Notes under the pieces: model-generated | Told to the model about the DNA's origin: nothing | Databases searched by the model: none | Seen by the model: the letters and a program-made list of their open reading frames with translations, nothing else | Assembly: GCA_029939545.1 (NCBI GenBank) | Contig: JAOZSS010000100.1 | Location: 1 to 8,574 of the forward strand | Reading direction: 5' to 3' | Origin: Kiritimatiellia bacterium | Lineage (GTDB): Bacteria; Verrucomicrobiota; Kiritimatiellia; UBA8416; JABMPJ01 | DNA: 8,574 nucleotides | Made by a program: the position numbers and the translations under genes | In this document: positions 6,499-8,574 of the stretch, in pieces | How positions within the stretch are numbered: the first letter of the stretch is position 1 | Layout of the letters: each line of letters starts with the position of its first letter

Positions 6499-7185
6499 GT
6501 GATGTTGTTAATGGCTGAAAATGTGACTAAGACCTATCACTTGGGCAAAGCGCGTATTGAGGTGTTGCGCGATGCACAATTGGAGGTCGCGGAAGGCGAG
6601 AGCGTGGCCATCATCGGTGCGAGCGGCGCCGGAAAAAGCACGCTGCTCCATGTCCTGGGAGGTCTCGATCGCCCGGATGACGGAAGCGTTATGGTTACAG
6701 GCAACGACGTCTACGGCATGAGCGCCGCCAAGCGGACACGGTTGCGCGCCACCGATATCGGCTTTGTTTTCCAGTCCTACCATCTCATGCCGGAGATGGA
6801 CTTGCTGGAGAACGTTGTGTTGCCGGCTATGGCCCTGCCGGATTGGCTGCATGGGGCCGGCCGCGCGCGTACGCGGGCGCGGAAGCTCTTGGCGGCCGTG
6901 GGGCTGGGCGATCGGGCGAGGCATCTTCCCATGGAGCTCTCCGGCGGCGAACAACAGCGGGCGGCACTGGCTCGTGCCCTGATGAACGAGCCGCGGCTCG
7001 TGCTGGCCGATGAACCGACGGGAAACCTGGATGACGCAACCGGCAATCGCATACTGGATCTGCTGCTGTCACTGACGCGTGGTGAGAGGCATGCGCTCGT
7101 GATGGTGACGCACAATCGACGCGTCGCCGAGCGGTGTGACCGCGTGCTCCAGCTTACCGAGGGTGGTATCCATCCGCTGAACTAG
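6499..7185 (+). CDS. lolD: Lipoprotein-releasing system ATP-binding protein (LolD)
   Basis: This is the cytoplasmic ATPase that powers the adjacent permease. The 228 residues are close to the E. coli LolD length. Walker A is GASGAGKST (40-48), the Q-loop is FQSYHLMPEMD with Gln92, the ABC signature is LSGGEQQ (147-153), Walker B with the following D-loop region is LVLADEPTGNLD (167-178), and the H-loop His is 205 in VTHNRR. The HVLGGLDRPD stretch and the LADEPTGNLD form are typical of the LolD/MacB/FtsE group; the neighbour decides for LolD. The start may be GTG 6499 or ATG 6502, with GGGGAG 10 or 13 bases upstream; ATG 6511 is also in frame but too far from that site. A heptamer array fills most of the 60-base gap to the permease. 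The stop lies five bases from the stop of the convergent phosphoglycerate mutase gene, leaving no room for a separate terminator. Confidence 0.93.
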   Translation: MMLLMAENVTKTYHLGKARIEVLRDAQLEVAEGESVAIIGASGAGKSTLLHVLGGLDRPDDGSVMVTGNDVYGMSAAKRTRLRATDIGFVFQSYHLMPEMDLLENVVLPAMALPDWLHGAGRARTRARKLLAAVGLGDRARHLPMELSGGEQQRAALARALMNEPRLVLADEPTGNLDDATGNRILDLLLSLTRGERHALVMVTHNRRVAERCDRVLQLTEGGIHPLN

Positions 7186-7190
7186 AGCGG

Positions 7191-8411
7191 CTAGCGCACC
7201 GGGCCGAAGAGCTGCCCCATCAGCTCCGGTCCCCGCATGTGGTTTAAGCTGCCGTCCAGACAGGCCGACTCGTCAAATGTCAGTATGTGGTCGGGGGCGA
7301 GTTCCGGGTCGTGAATCGCAACAGGCACCGGGACGCGCGTGTGTGTGCCGATGCGAATGGGAACCGGGTGGTCGGGCAACACCACTGTCCTGACATCGCT
7401 GTTTATCCCGTTCAGTACTCGCTCCACCACGCGCCGATCGAAATCCTCGATGGCTGAGAGCTTGAGATCCAAGTCCTGTGCGTGCGACACCTCGTCAATC
7501 GCCTCCACGTGGAGATAGACCAGGTCGTGCGACCGGATGGCTTCGATGGCCGCATCGGCCTTGCCCTCGTAGTTGGTGTCGATGTAGCCGGTTGCGCCTG
7601 TTACCGGAATGGGGGTCATGCCGAGGCAGACGCCGAGCCCCGTGATGACATCCACCCCCGAGATGACGGCACTGCTGATTCCGTATTTCTCCTTGAGCGA
7701 TCGAATGGCACCGGCACGTCCGCCGCTCCAGGGCCAGATACCGTTGGTTGGCGGATGGCCGTCGGCGACCCGTTTGGCCACCACGTCGCTGTTCTCCAGC
7801 ACAGCCGGGGCCTCGGCAATCAAGCGGCGCAACAGCGTGGCGGTGGCTTCCGCCTCCGGCGTCTTGGCCGTCGGCAAATGCTCGCTTATCGGGTTGCCGT
7901 GGTTGTCATCCGGCTTGTCGGTCTTTACCTCGGGCGAGTACTCCGCGCCCGACAGGACTAGGATGTTGCGATAGCTCACGCCGCTGTGAAAGCGGATTGT
8001 GGGCGTGGCAAACGCCTCGTTGAGCAGGTCGATGAGCTGTGCCGCGGGTTCGGGGTCGATGTGGCCACCGGAGAAGTCGCGCATGATGCCGTCTTCGGTG
8101 GTGGTCAGGTTGACGCGAAAGGCGACATCATCGGATTGCAATGAAATGCCGCGCCCGGCCGCCTCAAGCGCGCCGCGTCCGCAGTAGTCGGTCTTTAGAT
8201 CACACCCAAGGACCGACATGTTCGCCACGTCGCTGCTGGTGGGGAATCCCTCCGGCAGGGTCAACAACGTGCCGCTCTGTCCCTGGCTCGCAATCGCGTC
8301 CATCGCCGGTGTGCGGGCCGCCTGCAACGGAGTCCGGTTGCCCAGGCTCTCAATCGACTCATCGGCCATGCCGTCGCCGAGGAAAATGATGGTCGTTTTG
8401 GGATCACTCAT
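7191..8411 (-). CDS. Archaeal-type 2,3-bisphosphoglycerate-independent phosphoglycerate mutase family protein
   Basis: Members belong to the alkaline phosphatase superfamily and typically interconvert 3- and 2-phosphoglycerate. A bacterial subgroup has been proposed, from gene context, to act as a homoserine kinase. The 406 residues carry the expected metal and catalytic positions: Asp13 in LGDGMAD, Ser60 in TSSDVANMSVLG (the phosphorylated serine), Asp306 and His310 in EAIDEVSH, Asp347-His348 in VVLPDHP, and His357 in GTHTR. KTDYCGRGALEAAGRGI (73-89) and PPTNGIWPWSGGRAG (220-234) are typical of the bacterial branch of this family. I cannot separate mutase from kinase by sequence, and no threonine-pathway or glycolytic gene is nearby. 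The ATG at 8411 has no clear ribosome binding site, but a candidate promoter lies so close upstream that the mRNA could be nearly leaderless. It is convergent with lolD, with five bases between stops. Confidence 0.9.
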   Translation of the reverse strand: MSDPKTTIIFLGDGMADESIESLGNRTPLQAARTPAMDAIASQGQSGTLLTLPEGFPTSSDVANMSVLGCDLKTDYCGRGALEAAGRGISLQSDDVAFRVNLTTTEDGIMRDFSGGHIDPEPAAQLIDLLNEAFATPTIRFHSGVSYRNILVLSGAEYSPEVKTDKPDDNHGNPISEHLPTAKTPEAEATATLLRRLIAEAPAVLENSDVVAKRVADGHPPTNGIWPWSGGRAGAIRSLKEKYGISSAVISGVDVITGLGVCLGMTPIPVTGATGYIDTNYEGKADAAIEAIRSHDLVYLHVEAIDEVSHAQDLDLKLSAIEDFDRRVVERVLNGINSDVRTVVLPDHPVPIRIGTHTRVPVPVAIHDPELAPDHILTFDESACLDGSLNHMRGPELMGQLFGPVR

Positions 8412-8419
8412 AGACCCAA

Positions 8420-8448
8420 AGTATGCCTGTCACCATGCGCAATGTCCA
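8420..8448 (-). promoter_or_regulatory. Candidate sigma-70-type promoter for the phosphoglycerate mutase gene
   Basis: On the minus strand TGGACA (8448-8443; five of six matches to TTGACA) is followed after exactly 17 bases by CATACT (8425-8420; four of six matches to TATAAT). Transcription would be expected to start near 8413, two bases before the ATG. This fits the absence of a Shine-Dalgarno sequence. It is a motif match only. Confidence 0.35.
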
Positions 8449-8574
8449 GATTAGAGGTCTAAGCAAACCGCCACCCAAAAAAATGGTGTTTTCAAGAAAG
8501 TTAATGTTTGCAGGGGTCGTCTGAGGGTGGTTAACGGCAGAATTTCGTGTGTGTTTTGCGTGGTGCTCAGTGCA

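Noticed and set aside
7181..7197. Bidirectional terminator between lolD and the convergent gene
   Set aside because: Only repeated CTAG tetramers are present; there is no stable stem with a T-run in the five-base gap or nearby.

Overview
The window is GC-rich and gene-dense, with seven complete protein genes and the first codons of an eighth cut off by the left edge. All are chromosomal-type housekeeping or metabolic genes. I see no rRNA, tRNA, CRISPR array, transposase or phage gene. A LolCD-type lipoprotein exporter implies a diderm bacterium. A Gfo/Idh/MocA oxidoreductase of the WRTD type, an archaeal-type phosphoglycerate mutase homologue, and short degenerate tandem repeats between genes together suggest the PVC superphylum, perhaps a Kiritimatiellota-like organism. 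That placement is from memory and is only moderately secure.

Left block, minus strand, read right to left (3309 to 1): a Gfo/Idh/MocA oxidoreductase, a CPBP-family intramembrane protease, methylthioribose-1-phosphate isomerase (mtnA), and the start of an unknown gene. The last three are tightly packed: mtnA's ribosome binding site overlaps the protease stop codon, and the edge gene starts 35 bases after mtnA. The oxidoreductase is separated from the protease by about 125 bases holding a 35-base heptamer array.

Middle: a divergent intergenic region (3310-3732) between the oxidoreductase and lysS. It holds no credible gene but contains a roughly 214-base quasi-palindrome: imperfect 26-base inverted repeats at the ends, two oppositely oriented arrays of 8-base units inside, and smaller hairpins. 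This is the least explained part of the window.

Right block, plus strand (3733-7185): lysS, a LolC/E-type permease and LolD, probably one operon. LysS charges tRNA-Lys; the permease and ATPase together form the inner-membrane machine that releases lipoproteins towards the outer membrane. A convergent minus-strand gene (7191-8411) encodes an archaeal-type, cofactor-independent phosphoglycerate mutase homologue, with a candidate promoter placed so that its mRNA could be nearly leaderless.

The most notable non-coding signal is a family of 7-base tandem units (roughly RGWRGTC). It forms exact 5 x 7 arrays after two genes, a shorter opposite-strand array in the lolC leader, and possibly a degenerate trace in the mtnA 3' end. 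The Gfo/Idh stop codon lies inside one array, and another array sits between two competing lolC starts. Two active-site-region substitutions also deserve a check: Lys to Arg in the Gfo/Idh C-D-K-P motif, and Asn to Pro at an expected lysine-binding position of LysS.
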